Source: Cryptomeria japonica
Taxonomy: Eukaryota > Streptophyta > Pinopsida > Cupressales > Cupressaceae
DNA: 60,000 bases
Assembly: GCF_030272615.1 (NCBI RefSeq)
Contig: NC_081406.1
Coordinates: forward strand, 140,588,361 to 140,648,360
Direction of reading: 5' to 3'
The notes beneath the pieces are model-generated. The model searched no databases, was not told the DNA's origin, and worked only from the letters and a program-made list of their open reading frames with translations. This document shows positions 36,729-48,100 of this stretch, in pieces. Position numbers and translations under genes: made by a program. Every line of letters starts with the position of its first letter. Positions within the stretch are counted from its first letter, which is position 1.

Positions 36729-37100
36729 AGATACTCTGATCAAGTATCTTCGGGTCTCAACAGGTAATCGATTATGGTAATCCTAGACTACATCAGGCAT
36801 TTATCACAATGACCTAGTCTCAACGGGGATGCCATGATTCCCCACAACCATCCATCACATGCACATACTATCAATTGATCAACCAATCAAACACAATCCA
36901 TCGGACAATTACATCAATTGTCTACGTCTCAACGAGTATTTTGCTTCATATACCTTGACTTCATCGGACAATTACATTAATTGTCTAAGTCACATCAGGT
37001 CACTTTGATTCACTTACTCAGACTTTATCATGTCCAAGCGACCAACTGACATCAACTGTCATGCTTTGACTTGACCGGGGCAATTAAACCGATTGCACCA
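36729..37100 (+). repeat. Tat-1 array of short hairpins
   Basis: Successive stem-loops occur at about 40-nt intervals. They include AGATACT/AGTATCT (36729-36749), GGCATT/AATGACC inside AGACTA/TAGTCT (36785-36820), GGGGA/TCCCC (36825-36843), GACAATT/AATTGTC (36904-36922), GACAATT/AATTGTC inside GACTT/AAGTC (36957-36991), TGAC/GTCA (near 37037) and GCAAT/ATTGC (near 37080). Linkers repeat CATC(A/G)GG and GTCTCAACG. The structure seems better conserved than the stem sequences. Confidence 0.6.
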
Positions 37101-37433
37101 GATTGTCCAACCAATTTTGATCAATTGTATAGCATCAATCCAAACCCCACACTACATCTGCTATGTATCTCTTGCATGACCTCAGGGTACTCGCTGGCTT
37201 GTTGTTTCTTCATATTCACTCCATTTTCTCCCATTCTTTCATCATTAGTTCTAATTTCTTCTATTCTACCTCCCCTCCGCTTTTCATTCTTTTTCGAGAG
37301 ATCGCCCGATTTTTCAAAAAAATTCGGCCCATCTCTCGAGGGGGCATACCACCCATTAAATTTACATTTTATGGGGCATTTCTTCACACCTATTTTTCTT
37401 TCTTTGAAACGACGCGATAAACCGCACCATCTC

Positions 37434-37446
37434 AAAGAGGGGCAAA
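37434..37446 (+). promoter_or_regulatory. Tat-1 polypurine tract
   Basis: AAAGAGGGGCAAA directly precedes the 3' LTR. Tat-2 has almost the same tract. A second purine run, CGAGGGGGCAT (near 37337), is also shared with Tat-2 (near 57331). Confidence 0.8.
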
Positions 37447-39262
37447 TGTAGTCACATAAATCTGTCCACTTAATTAAATGAATACTTAGTATTTATTTGA
37501 TTATTTAACCATCAATTAATAATTAATTAAATTAATATTTAATTAATTCATCTTAACCCTCTTCTCCTATTAATTAAATAAATTATTCAATTTATTTGAT
37601 TTAATTCACTTAACCAAATTCAGACCATTAATTAAATAAATAAATCATATTTATTTAATTAAATCTTCTCTCACATTTAAATAAATTAATATTTATTTAA
37701 AACCCCCAAAATCCCACCTCTCACATTTAAATAAATAAATCATTTATTTAAATCACCTTTATCCTCCACCCACTTGCATTTTCCTACAAATGCAAATTGC
37801 ACAATTATTTTAAATAAATCATTTATTTAAATCACCTTTATCCTCCACCCACTTGTATTTTCCTACAAAAGCAAGTTGCACAACTATTTTAAATAAATTA
37901 TTTATTTAAAATCCTATTTATCCTCACCCACTTGAAACCTTTAATAGTTTCCCTTAAAGTAGTCAAACTTGATGGCTTTAAAGTCTTCAAACTTGATGGC
38001 TTCCTTCTATAATCTTCTTAAGACTTTAATGGTTTTCCTTAAAGTCTTCAAGCCTTTAATGGTTTCCCTCAAAGTCTTCAAGCATTTTAAATGCTTTATC
38101 TTCATTTTTCTCATTTAAATAAATTAATATTTATTTGAATATTTATCCAAATGCAAATTACACCATTTAATTGAAATAAATGATTTTATTTTAATTGAAA
38201 ATACCAAAATTTCTCCCACTTGCATTTTCCTACAAAATCCACTTGTATGCCTAAACCCCTTCTAAATTCTTCTAAACCCTTCCTAATTAGCCTAATCCAT
38301 CCCCTAAATATTGTCACATTCCTAAGCAAATTGGAGTCACTTCTCAAAGACTCCAAAGTCTTTGAAAAGCAATTAATGCTTTGTGTGTTCAACAAATTAA
38401 CCCTCAAAGTCTTGGATAACCTTTGAAAGCTTCCAACCTTCAACCACTTAATCCCCAAAGTCTCCAATAACCATTAATGGTTAATTCAACCCTCCCACAT
38501 GGTTAAAACATTTGTTTTGACTCAACCTCTACCCAACCCAAAGGTCTCATCAGGCCATTAATGCTTTGACCATGATTATCTCTTAAACATTTGCACAAAG
38601 GTTTATCCTTGGATTAACTCTTAATCCAGTGGGTAATCTTAATTTAGACTTGACCCTTGCCTTCTAGATAACCATGAGGTCTTCTCAGGCCTTTAATGCC
38701 TCCAACCTCTTCTCTCAACCCAATCCTATGTTGAAACTTGTCACCATTTTATTGGTGCCAATTGTGCACATGGATCCCCAACTTTCAATCCTAACCCTTG
38801 TTAAGATTACTCAATCTTAACCCTTCATTTCCCTATTTCTTCTATAAATAGAACCCTTCTCCTCAAGCAAAGGAGAAGCATTTTAGAGTATTGTTGTTAT
38901 ACTGGCATTAGCATAGAGCTTTTTCATAGCATCACTATCTACTCTTGCATAGTATTTGCTTATCATATTCAACCATCTTGAATCTCCATATGGCATCCAT
39001 GGCTAGTGCTAAAAGCTGAGAGCTACACTCATTTGGGACTTGGAGAGGAGAGAAACAAGGGAGAAGCATCAAAAGGCATCATGGAAGCATCTTAGGGAGG
39101 CTCTTCTCCTTTCTTTTATTTTGTTAAACTTCTTTCATGCTTTTTAAAATCTCTCTTGATATGTTTGGAATGGTTTTTAGTTCTTTGTTTTGTTTTTATG
39201 GTTGAAACTAACTTATTAACATTGAACTTTGTTGTTGCCTTGTCCCCATTTCCATGACATCA
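37447..39262 (+). repeat. Tat-1 3' LTR
   Basis: It is 1,816 bp long and identical in length to the 5' LTR, with a constant offset of 14,253. One substitution was seen (37946). The 93- and 68-codon open frames in it also occur unchanged in the 5' LTR and are not genes. Confidence 0.93.
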
Positions 39263-39314
39263 TTTCTTTTTGCCATTAATGACAACAAAATTAATCCAAT
39301 GAGTGTCAATTGCC
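39263..39314 (-). repeat. LTR of element B, last part
   Basis: The sequence up to TTGCCAACA continues the LTR that was interrupted at 23193. Its CATTAATGACAAC resembles CATCAATGACAAC at the same place in the copia A LTR. The minus strand reads AAAGGGGAAGAT (polypurine tract, 39315-39326) and then the LTR start TGTTGGCAATTG. Confidence 0.6.
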
Positions 39315-39329
39315 AACAATCTTCCCCTT

Positions 39330-40544
39330 TGGCATTGATGGCAACACTCATGTTGAAAATGGATTCCTTGCCGATATGCTCCCCCTGAGCAATACACTCC
39401 ATCTGATATCCTTCCAATGTGTTTCTCTTATATTTTTACTGATATTTTTCACATATGTACATACTCCCCCTTTGACATTAATGCCAAAGATTGGTGAAAG
39501 AACTAAAAGAATAAAAGAATATTGTTAGTTTCACTAGAGCTTAGTCAGCTTCAAGATTTCTAGGTATGCCTTTTGCAATAACTAAATATATGTATCCCAG
39601 ACAGATTTGAAAGTATCAGAAATAGATACAAGTCCACTTAGTAAGTGGGTAAGTGTTTCCTTCTCTTGGATATCTATCGGTGTGGGTTTAGCTATCATGT
39701 CCATGCACTCTTTCTTGTGAACACCCAGTGAATCTAGTCTAGGACTTACCAATCCTCTTAGATTTCTTTCTCTTCTCATCATTTTATCTCTCTCCTTCTC
39801 AAAAGAAAAAATTTGGTTCTCCAAGGACAAAATTTGTCCATCAACAGATGTGGTCAGTGCAGTCAATCCATCAAAAGAGATAGCAATTTTAGTCATCTTA
39901 TCATATAACTCCTTCAATCTGCTATCTACATTAGTCGTAAGATTTATATGTTACAACACACTCTATAGATATTTGTACATTGTTTTAAACAAACCTCAAT
40001 AGGAATAAGTTTGTCCCCAATTTTGTTCTTCTCTATTTCTATAATTTGATCAAAATTTGTTCTTTTTGCTACTACGAAATTATCCAAAGCCTATCGGTCT
40101 GCAATCTGTCTTAGAGATTGAAAATTGTTAGATATTTGCTCTGTTAGAGTCTTGAGCTTACTAGAAGGGCTTTCTCCATCTTCAATCTGACAGTCAGGCA
40201 ATAATTTGTGCAACATAGAGACCAATTGATCAATTAATCCTTTATCTACAGTACCTTCCTTTAGTAATTTCTGTGTAGCCATCATCATTAATTTAGTTGG
40301 ACTCAACTCAGAGACTGATTTCTTCTCAACCTAAGAAGTGTCAATTGCCAAAACCATTGTCGGGGAATCAGTTTTACCTACTAGTATGGACTTAGTGGCT
40401 TTTACCTTATACATCTCAACCTCTATTGCACCAGTGGCTTTGCCACTTGGTGCAATGTTGGTTACTGCCAATGGAGTATTATCCATAATATTTCCAGTGT
40501 CGTGTACATTGCCTTGCTCAAAAATGGTTTGTGCCAGTACTAAC
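39330..40544 (-). pseudogene. Element B extra ORF, C-terminal part
   Basis: Minus-strand pieces at 40544-40331, 40306-40091 and 39917-39582 encode a charged protein; the last piece is in another frame. The 39917-39582 piece is a likely coiled coil (SLENQIFSFEKERDKMMRRERN) and resembles the element C remnant at 3791-3570. It lies between the polypurine tract and Tat-2. The N-terminal part continues after Tat-2 at 58980-59999. Placement before the 3' LTR recalls the third ORF of Sireviruses, but no family assignment is possible from this alone. Confidence 0.5.
40540..40544. repeat. Tat-2 target-site duplication, left copy
   Basis: CTAAC directly before the 5' LTR is repeated exactly at 58975-58979, directly after the 3' LTR. 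Confidence 0.85.
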
Positions 40545-42020
40545 TGTAGACGTATAAAAATGACCATATTCCTAAATGAATATTTTATGTTCATTTCTCT
40601 ATTTAATTAAATCCAATTTAATTAAATTATCCACATTCTTCTATTTTATTAAATAAATTATTCAATTTATTTAAATAAAATTCACTATATCCATTTAATG
40701 AATAAATCATTTTATTCAATTAAAACCCCCTAGCCACTTTTGATTAAATTCAAATTTAATTAAATAGTTATCCTAAATTGAATAAATCTAATTCATTTAA
40801 TTTCCCCAAATTATAACCAAATTGAATTAAATCATTTAATTCAATTAAATCCTATTATCCCCCATCCACTTGCAAAATCCCAAACCCCTTCCTAATCCCT
40901 TCTAGAATCTTCTAATCAATTCTAATTAACCTAACCCTCCTCTAAACTTTGTCACATCCCTAAGCAAAGGGAGGTCACTTCTCAAATGACCCAAAGTCTT
41001 GGATAACCATTGAAGGTTTTCAACCTTCAACCACCAAAACCCTTAAAGTCTTTGAAAACCATTGAAGGCTTCCAACCTTCAACCACTTAATCCCCAAAGT
41101 CTCCAATAACCATTAATGGTTATTTCAAACCCTCCCACATGGTTAAAACATTTGTTTTGACTCAACCTCTACCCAACCCAAGGGTCTCATCAGGCCATTA
41201 ATGCATTGACCAGGATTATCTCTTAATCATTTGCACAAAGGTTTATCCTTAGATTAAATCTTAATCCATTGGGTAAACCTAACTTAGACTTGACCCTTAG
41301 CCTTTAGATAACCATGAGGTTTTCTCAGGCCTTTAATGCCTCCAACCTCTTCTTTCAACCCAATCCTGTGTGGACATTTGTCACCATGTCATTGGTGCCA
41401 ATTGTGCACATGGATCCTCAACTTTCAAACTTGGCCCTTGATTAAACCTTTCAATCCTGACCATCCATTGCCCTGTTTGTGCTATAAATAGAGCTCTCAA
41501 TCCTCCATTCTAAACAATCATCTTTCAAATTTGAAGCATCACACTTATGCTCAAATTCTTTCAAAGCTCTCATTTCATATATGCTCCCCATTTAGCCTCT
41601 TTTAGATCATAAATTAGACTAATATGCATGCTTAGATTACTTTTTTTATCATTTTAGTTCAATCATAGACTAAATATAGTATGCTAGGATAGTATTCATA
41701 CTAATCTTGTCATTTTATAGTTAGTTTATTGCATTTTAGCATCATACATAGCTTACACCACATCTCATACTAAAATCAATCAAAAACATCTCTCGTTCTC
41801 ATATTTGCCATCCCTAAACCATTTTGCTTAGTGATCTGAGAGCAAAAATGTTGGTTTGAGGGACATTGTGAGATAGAGAACCATGGGACCCTCCTTGGGA
41901 AGCTGAGTAACACTACGTTACTCCATAGCTTGCATCAAGAAGTCCTGTGTGTGTGTGTGGACTAGTTTTCTATAATATTTTCACATATTAAGTTTTATTC
42001 GCCCACTTTTCCCGCATACA
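40545..42020 (+). repeat. Tat-2 5' LTR
   Basis: It runs from TGTAGACGTATAAAAATG to CTTTTCCCGCATACA. The middle part (about 40930-41490) is nearly the same as in the Tat-1 LTR, while both ends differ. TATAAATA lies at 41483-41490, giving a transcript start near 41515. Confidence 0.93.
41483..41490 (+). promoter_or_regulatory. Tat-2 LTR TATA box
   Basis: TATAAATA followed by GAGCTC; the same motif occurs at 58438-58445 in the 3' LTR and in the equivalent place of the Tat-1 LTRs. Confidence 0.65.
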
Positions 42021-42024
42021 TTTC

Positions 42025-42042
42025 TGGCACCCACCGTGGGGC
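42025..42042 (+). promoter_or_regulatory. Tat-2 primer-binding site, tRNA-Lys type
   Basis: TGGCACCCACCGTGGGGC lies four bases after the LTR. Its complement, GCCCCACGGTGGGTGCCA, matches the 3' end of plant nuclear tRNA-Lys (GCCCCACGGTGGGCGCCA) with one mismatch. Tat-1 uses a different primer site. Confidence 0.75.
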
Positions 42043-42108
42043 ACGAACCCCAATAACACATCATTTTTTGAAATTGATCATTTTTGCAGGTCCGCAGGAA
42101 ATGAGAAT

Positions 42109-42540
42109 TAGCACGTCGAAAAGATATATTAGCGCATCCGCCTAACAGTTTAGCACTTCTAGCCTACTGTTTAGCGCGTGGGCTTTCTGTCTTAGCGCGT
42201 AAACACTTTTCCTTAGCGCATGATCCTATTTAATAAATTTTCCTGTAGGTGTCGACGCGGGCAAAACACATAATAGCACATATACTTCACAGATTAGCGC
42301 ATCCGCTCAACCTTTTAGCGCTTGTAATACATCTTCCAGCGCGTTGAAGCCAAACATTAGCGCATCAGATTCAAACTTTTCCTGCATAACTGACCGCGGG
42401 AAAAAGCAAAACATAGAGTAGCGCTTACGACACACAGAGTAGCGCATCCAAATAACAGAATAGCGCAGAGAAAAGAAAATATAGCGCATCTGGAGCATAT
42501 TGTAGCGCGTACAGTTTATTCTGTAGCGCATCACAGACAA
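42109..42540 (+). repeat. Leader box array 1: TAGCGC(A/G)T at 21-nt spacing
   Basis: Seventeen boxes start at 42109, 42130, 42151, 42172, 42193, 42214, 42274, 42295, 42316, 42337, 42358, 42419, 42440, 42461, 42482, 42503 and 42524. Fourteen of the 16 intervals are exactly 21 nt; the other two are 60 and 61. The 13 bases between boxes show no shared sequence. Some boxes are variants, such as TAGCAC or CAGCGC. The array sits just after the primer-binding site. Confidence 0.9.
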
Positions 42541-43737
42541 AACAAACAAAAAAAAAATTATTGTAACCGAACTAAAATTCTAGACTTGTAGAAGTCCCCC
42601 GAATCAACTGACCATCTTATCGTTTTGTTTATTTGCAAGGTTTTAACGGTTTCTTGTAGGTAAAGCGAGGAAATTTGCTTTTACAGCCAAATGATTTTCT
42701 TTTGTTGACCTTCAAAAACATCGAATTTGCTTTGTTGACTATTTCTTTTCATAGATCAGACAATCATTGCTTTGAACGATTAAAAAGAACATCATGTTTT
42801 TGTGGAGCAACATCTCTGCATAGATATTAGAAAATCACTGATTTGAAAGGCTAAAATAAGACCTCATTGTTTGCTTTGTCTCGAAAGTGGAAGGTATATG
42901 CTCTCCCCTTAACTGGGTGATCAAAAAGCCAAACCACTCTTATTCTTTTAGTACTTCAAGCATTTAAAGCTTTTAGCAGGCCTGCCTTCCCGAGGAGTTG
43001 CAATCAACTCTTAAAGCCGTTTATGGCCGGTGTGAAGGGAACGACCTAAGTGGGGAACGGCTTTGACGCCAAGAATTCCAACCCACTATAATCAAATGTG
43101 AAAAGTGACGAAAGTCCTTTTCAACGGTTGCACGCAGTGATTAGCCTTCCCCCAGTATCTTCGAGATACGTAAAGCCTTTGTTCTAAAGGTTGGGAAGCC
43201 TCCTGAGGGAGTTTATCACTGACGGCCGAATGGGAAGCCTAATTACGAACCATAGAACTAGAAGCTTTGAGCCGAGTCAGTATCCAAACATTTGTAACAT
43301 CATAGCGCAAGGATGGGGAAGAATCCGCCCCCAAGATTACTCACCATATATCTCCCAAGATAACTACTCAATTGTGAAGCAATTCACTTTGGGTTAACTT
43401 CTGACAAAAGGCAAAAAAACGGGCGCCCTCTAGGGGGTGACACGGCTGTTTGAGCTAACGGAGTATCGAGACTAGTGGGCTATGATGTTACTTATGACCC
43501 TTGAATAAAGAGTCTTTTTGAAGTGTCTTACTTTGTATCAAAACCTGTTAAAACATTGGGGATTTGAACACATCCTCGACAGAACATACACTTTCTATTA
43601 GATTAGGCGAAATGATTGTACTTTGTGTGCCGTGCTTGCATTTTTTATTTCAGAAAATCATCCATCACACTTGAAAATTTTCTCAACAAAATTCAACATC
43701 CTCACAAAAACACACAAAAAGAAAAATCAGGGCAGTC
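42541..43737 (+). other. Tat-2 leader between the two box arrays
   Basis: No gene is seen. The part from about 42780 to 43560 resembles the Tat-1 leader (GATTAAAAAGAACATCATG, then GGCCTGCCTTCCCGAGG, GGGAACGACCTAAG, CAAGATTACTCACCATAT). A splice-acceptor-like TTTTTTATTTCAG lies at about 43642-43654, so an intron in the leader is possible but unproven. Confidence 0.45.
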
Positions 43738-44262
43738 TAGCGCGTAAGAGCAACATCTTAGCGCATGTAACAGTTTTATTAGCGCATCCAAAAATCAAAT
43801 TAGCGTGTACAACTAAAACAATAGCGTTTCAATCCTAAGGCAAAACAGTGGACAATCCTTTAGCGCGTCCAAAACACATTCTAGTGCGTCTCAGGAACAT
43901 ATTAGCGCGTAGGTACCCACAACTAGCGCATAAAAGAAAACAGTTAGCGCGTAGGAGGCACAGTGTAGCGCGTAGTTTTTTCAAGCAAACTTAACAGCAA
44001 TTTACAACAGGCTGAATTTTAGCGCGTGAGAGAAACAGCTTAGCACATGAAAACCATATTTTAGCGCATTAACCAAAACAGTTAGCGCATGTCAAACCCA
44101 GTCTAGCGCGTGGATTTTTCACCTGTTAGAGCAAAAAATTTCCAGAATCAAAATTTTAGTGCGTAACTAGGGGCAGATTAGCGCGTGTGCAAAATATTTT
44201 AGCGCATCAAGAAAATTCAGTAGCGCATCAAACCTCTATTTTAGCGCGTGAGACAAGGCAGA
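43738..44262 (+). repeat. Leader box array 2: TAGCGC(A/G)T at 21-nt spacing
   Basis: Twenty-one boxes start at 43738, 43759, 43780, 43801, 43822, 43861, 43882, 43903, 43924, 43945, 43966, 44020, 44041, 44062, 44083, 44104, 44157, 44179, 44200, 44221 and 44242. Sixteen of 20 intervals are exactly 21 nt. The others are 39 (21+18), 54, 53 and 22. Spacers are unrelated and A-rich. Read as codons the boxes give Leu-Ala-Arg/His every seven residues, but stops interrupt the frame. Confidence 0.92.
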
Positions 44263-44719
44263 AAAACAAAGAGTTAAAAACCGAAAATTTTTGAAAATTT
44301 CAAAAATATTTTAAAAAGAGTTTTTCATCAAAAATCATCTTTTATCAAACCAGAGTGACAAAAACAAACGGTTAAAATTTTTTCTCAAGGTTAAATTTGT
44401 GTCAAACAAAGTTGTCAGAATCTGAAACAAATCGCACAATAGAGGACGTCTCTCCTATCATAATCTGGAACATTTTCATCATTAGTATCAATCAAATCCT
44501 TTAACATCTTACGGATTTTATCTCACAAACACTTGTCTAAAAATTTTCAAATTGTCAAATCCACTTTCCAGATCAGGAAACTTCTTATCCATATCATTTG
44601 ACACACTTTATCGTGAAGAGATATCTAAACCTTCATTCTGATAAAGTAAAATTTGAAATTTTCAAAACAAGAATCAACTAAATCCAAACAAATCAAAGGA
44701 AATCATTGATCACTCATGC
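44263..44719 (+). other. Tat-2 leader before the small ORF
   Basis: AT-rich and A-rich sequence without boxes, ORF or other visible feature. Confidence 0.4.
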
Positions 44720-45106
44720 ATGACTAATCCCCTTATTCTGAGAAGAAAGAACCTCTATCGTAACATCACGTTGAAGAAACAACAACCTAGCTTTTCCAAA
44801 TTCATCAAGCGAAACAAGTTTTTATACATCAATCGTCAACTCTTCAAATCTCATCGGGTATTTCTTCATCACGTCAAATGTTATATCCAAAACAAATCTA
44901 GCGAATTTGACAGAGAACCCCTGAAAACAAGAGCATACTGTCAAAAGTCTGCTTTTAATCAAAAGATAAACCGAGGTGGGAAAATCAATCCAGCATTCTT
45001 ACCTGACGAGTGCATCACATATAACACATCTCAACCAGAACCACCAACGCCCGAACAACACATCGAAGAGGCTTTTGTTCCTTTCATCATTGAAAGCTTC
45101 TACTAA
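44720..45106 (+). CDS. Tat-2 leader ORF, conserved 128-residue basic protein
   Basis: The start MTNPLILRRKN aligns with the proposed Tat-1 start, and the end VPFIIESFY aligns with the Tat-1 end. Conserved words are ITLKK, FLYINRQLFKSHRVFLH, GGKINPAFLP, CITYNT and PPTPE. The N-terminal half is basic and the C-terminal half is acidic. The stop is separated from the gag ATG by a single base (TAA-A-ATG), and gag is in another frame. Coupled termination and restart could therefore feed gag translation here, unlike in Tat-1 where 443 nt intervene. Function is unknown. Persistence of an intact frame in two divergent, otherwise damaged elements argues for a real protein. Confidence 0.72.
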   Translation: MTNPLILRRKNLYRNITLKKQQPSFSKFIKRNKFLYINRQLFKSHRVFLHHVKCYIQNKSSEFDREPLKTRAYCQKSAFNQKINRGGKINPAFLPDECITYNTSQPEPPTPEQHIEEAFVPFIIESFY

Positions 45107-45107
45107 A

Positions 45108-48100
45108 ATGCCTATTACTTGCTCTCAACGAGACAAACAAAGCGAGGCACACGTAGAATCAAGTATGAATCGAAGATTATCAAATCCTTTTGAAGTTCCA
45201 CCCGTAGAAGAACCTGAAATTACCGACACCCTTCTTAGAGAATGTCAAGTAAATCCCGCCTTCCAAAAACTTGTCGAAAAGCTCATAGAAAATGACAAGG
45301 AAAAATATTTGTTGATGCTCACAAGCAAGGGCGTTAAACTTCCGGAAGATTTTGACCCAAATATTTTTCAAACCGAATCCCGGCAATATGCATCTCAAGA
45401 ACAAAACCAAGAAGAAGAAACTCACATACCTGAACAACATAACTTTGAACAACACATTCCAGAACAACGCATACCAGAAATGCATATACCTGAACTAGAA
45501 ACACCAGAGCAACATATACCATTTACCACTCCCTTTCAGCTGAGAACCAGTACAAGGCAAGAACTTTTTTCTCGGCAAGACAATGCACCCTTGATTGCTC
45601 TTACTCAACAAATGCAAATGTTACAAAGGCAAATACAGGATATGCAACAAGGGACAACAGTGCGGTACTCTTTAAACGAAATCTGTCCTTATCCATTTGA
45701 CAGAAGCTTGAACATGGTACCTTTTCCTCCAAACTCAGACGTTCCCAAATTTGATAAATATGATGGGAAAGGTGATCCTCAGGATCATGTTCGAGAATTT
45801 TGCACCATGAGTCTTGAATTTGCTCATGATGACACTTATCTAATGAGGTTGTTCCCAAGAAGCCTGGGAGGACAAACAATGGAATCGTTATCCAAGATTA
45901 CACCACCTGTCAGATCATTTGACGAATTGGTTAACAAATTCATCACCCACTATTCTTACAACATCCAACATGCCATAACCATGCTCGATGTTTGCAACAC
46001 CAAACAAAAGAACAATGAAACATTCATGTTGTTCCTTCAGCGTTGGCGATGCATGGTATCCAGATATCCTCGCGATATTCCTGAAAAGGAGAAAATGGAA
46101 ATCTTCATTGATAACTTAAATGGCGAAATGAGTTACAGACTCAAACTTCAATGCATACCATCCTTTGCCAAATTGATTGAAAATGGCATTCAAGTAGAGG
46201 AAGCTTGTGTCAAAAAGGGAACACTCAAATTCTACAAGGAAGGAACAAATTCATCAAACTACAATAACCAAAACAACACCAACTTTGACAAATCTAGATT
46301 TTGGACTCGAAACAAAAACGAAAGCAACAATGAACCACATGATCCTAAATCGAAACAACCAGTACTTGCATTATCTGGAAATCCTCAGAACACGAAAAAT
46401 GCTAAAAATGCTACTCCCAGTGCTAATACATATGCGCAAAACACAGATCAAGGACAAATCAACACCAACAACACCAACGATAATCGAGGCAAAAACATGA
46501 ATCCAGGACCTAACAACAATCCACGCAACAATACAAACAATTTTCAAAAGCGTATCTTCACACCACTGGGACAATCACTAGAATCCGCATTCAGAGAACT
46601 TTTGGCAAACAAGGTTCTTTCTTTACCACCACTCAACAATTATGAACCCCCAGTCAAACTACCTTGGTGGAATGATTCACACTATTGTGATTTCCATTGC
46701 AACAAGGGTCATAGAACAAACGAGTGCATGAGATTGAAACACATAATCCAGGACATGATTGATCGAGGTGACTTAATGGTAGATGGTCTCAAAACAAATA
46801 ATGATCACGACACCTTCAAAAATCCTCTCCCAAATTACAACAAAGATGGAGCATCAACTTTAAATGATACACGCGGAGCTCGTATTAATCACATTTACGA
46901 TAACACTATCAATCATATATCAGCTGAAGATCATCAAGTAAATGTCATCAGCATCCGAGATCAGCGTGATCATGAATCTATCAATGTAACAACCCGCACT
47001 CAGAAATATGTCTTGAAGGGACATACTGCACCTACAACTACCACACCTAAAATCCAATATGACTTGGTTAACCAACTACGCAAGACTCCAGCTCAGATAT
47101 CTATCCTGGAATTATTAAAACTATCACCCAAGCACAAAGACATATTGGAGCAAGCATTATTGGAAACAAATGTACCTCAAAATCTGGATACAGACAGATT
47201 TCAAGCCATGGTCGCCCATATGACAGAATCTGACAACCTTACCTTCTCAGAGCACAACAATACCTCATTGAGTCATCCGCATAATACCCCTCTCCATATT
47301 GAAGTCATTGTTTGCAAACACCGAGTCAAGAGAGTCCTAATAGATGGAGGAGCCGGCCTTAATATCTGTACTTTAAAACTTATCCATGCATTAGGCTTCT
47401 CAGAAGAATCTATTGATCCTTGCAAAAATATTACCATAAAAGCATATGATGATGAGGAACGGTCCTCTAAAGGCACAGTCATATTACCTATTCAAGTAGG
47501 CCCAGTACAAAAGGATACTATTTGTCAAGTCTTAGATATTGATCTAACCTACAATATTTTGTTAGGACGACCCTGGATACATGAAATGCAAGCAGTCCCT
47601 TCTACATATCACCAGTGTGTCAAGTTTCCTTATGATGGACAAGAAATCTCCATATCTGCTGATCATAATCCATTTCAACATTGCAACGCAATGGGGGCAG
47701 CCCAGGACAGTTTGGTTCCTCATAATAGAGAAAAGCAGCAATCTTCAACATCAGATCCATATACAGCAAAATCCAACTCCTTATGGGGAGACTTCAAGCA
47801 GAAAATGCAAATCAAAGACCAAGGCATGGGAGAATACTCTTTGGAACCTTTATGTTTGGCAAAATTGCCCACCTCACCTAGATCGCATGGTTTGCCTACT
47901 ACATCAACACAACTGGTTACTCAGCCCATCACTAAATTTGATGGTACTTTCATCCAATTGGGTACTCTAGCACATGAATCAGAAGACAAAGATATTCTTA
48001 GCTGGTTATACAAAGATGAAGAAGAAAATCATAGAGCAGCTGCTCTGGACATTGTGCTACCAACACACATGTATGGAAAAGGCTACTTAATCATGAAGCA

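Larger units (their letters stand above)
23194..39262 (+). mobile_element. Tat-1: Ty3/gypsy Tat-lineage LTR retrotransposon, 16,069 bp
   Basis: Two 1,816-bp LTRs (23194-25009 and 37447-39262) differ, as far as I can see, at one base (G at 23693, A at 37946). Inside are a primer-binding site, a 1.9-kb leader, a small conserved ORF, gag-protease-G-patch, RT, RNase H, archaeal-type RNase H, integrase, a 2.4-kb 3' region and a purine tract. The dual RNase H and the lack of a chromodomain place it in the Tat lineage. Two in-frame stops inactivate the polyprotein. The flanking pentamers GATCT and TTTCT do not match, so no target duplication is seen although the LTRs are almost identical. Confidence 0.92.

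Noticed and set aside
37071-37451. A 126-codon plus-strand frame just before the Tat-1 3' LTR
   Set aside because: It runs through the hairpin region and the polypurine tract, is pyrimidine-biased and has no match in Tat-2.
42109-44262. The box arrays look like repeats with unique spacers, as in a CRISPR array
   Set aside because: The repeat is only 8 bases, spacers are 13 bases, no cas genes are present, and the setting is a plant retrotransposon.
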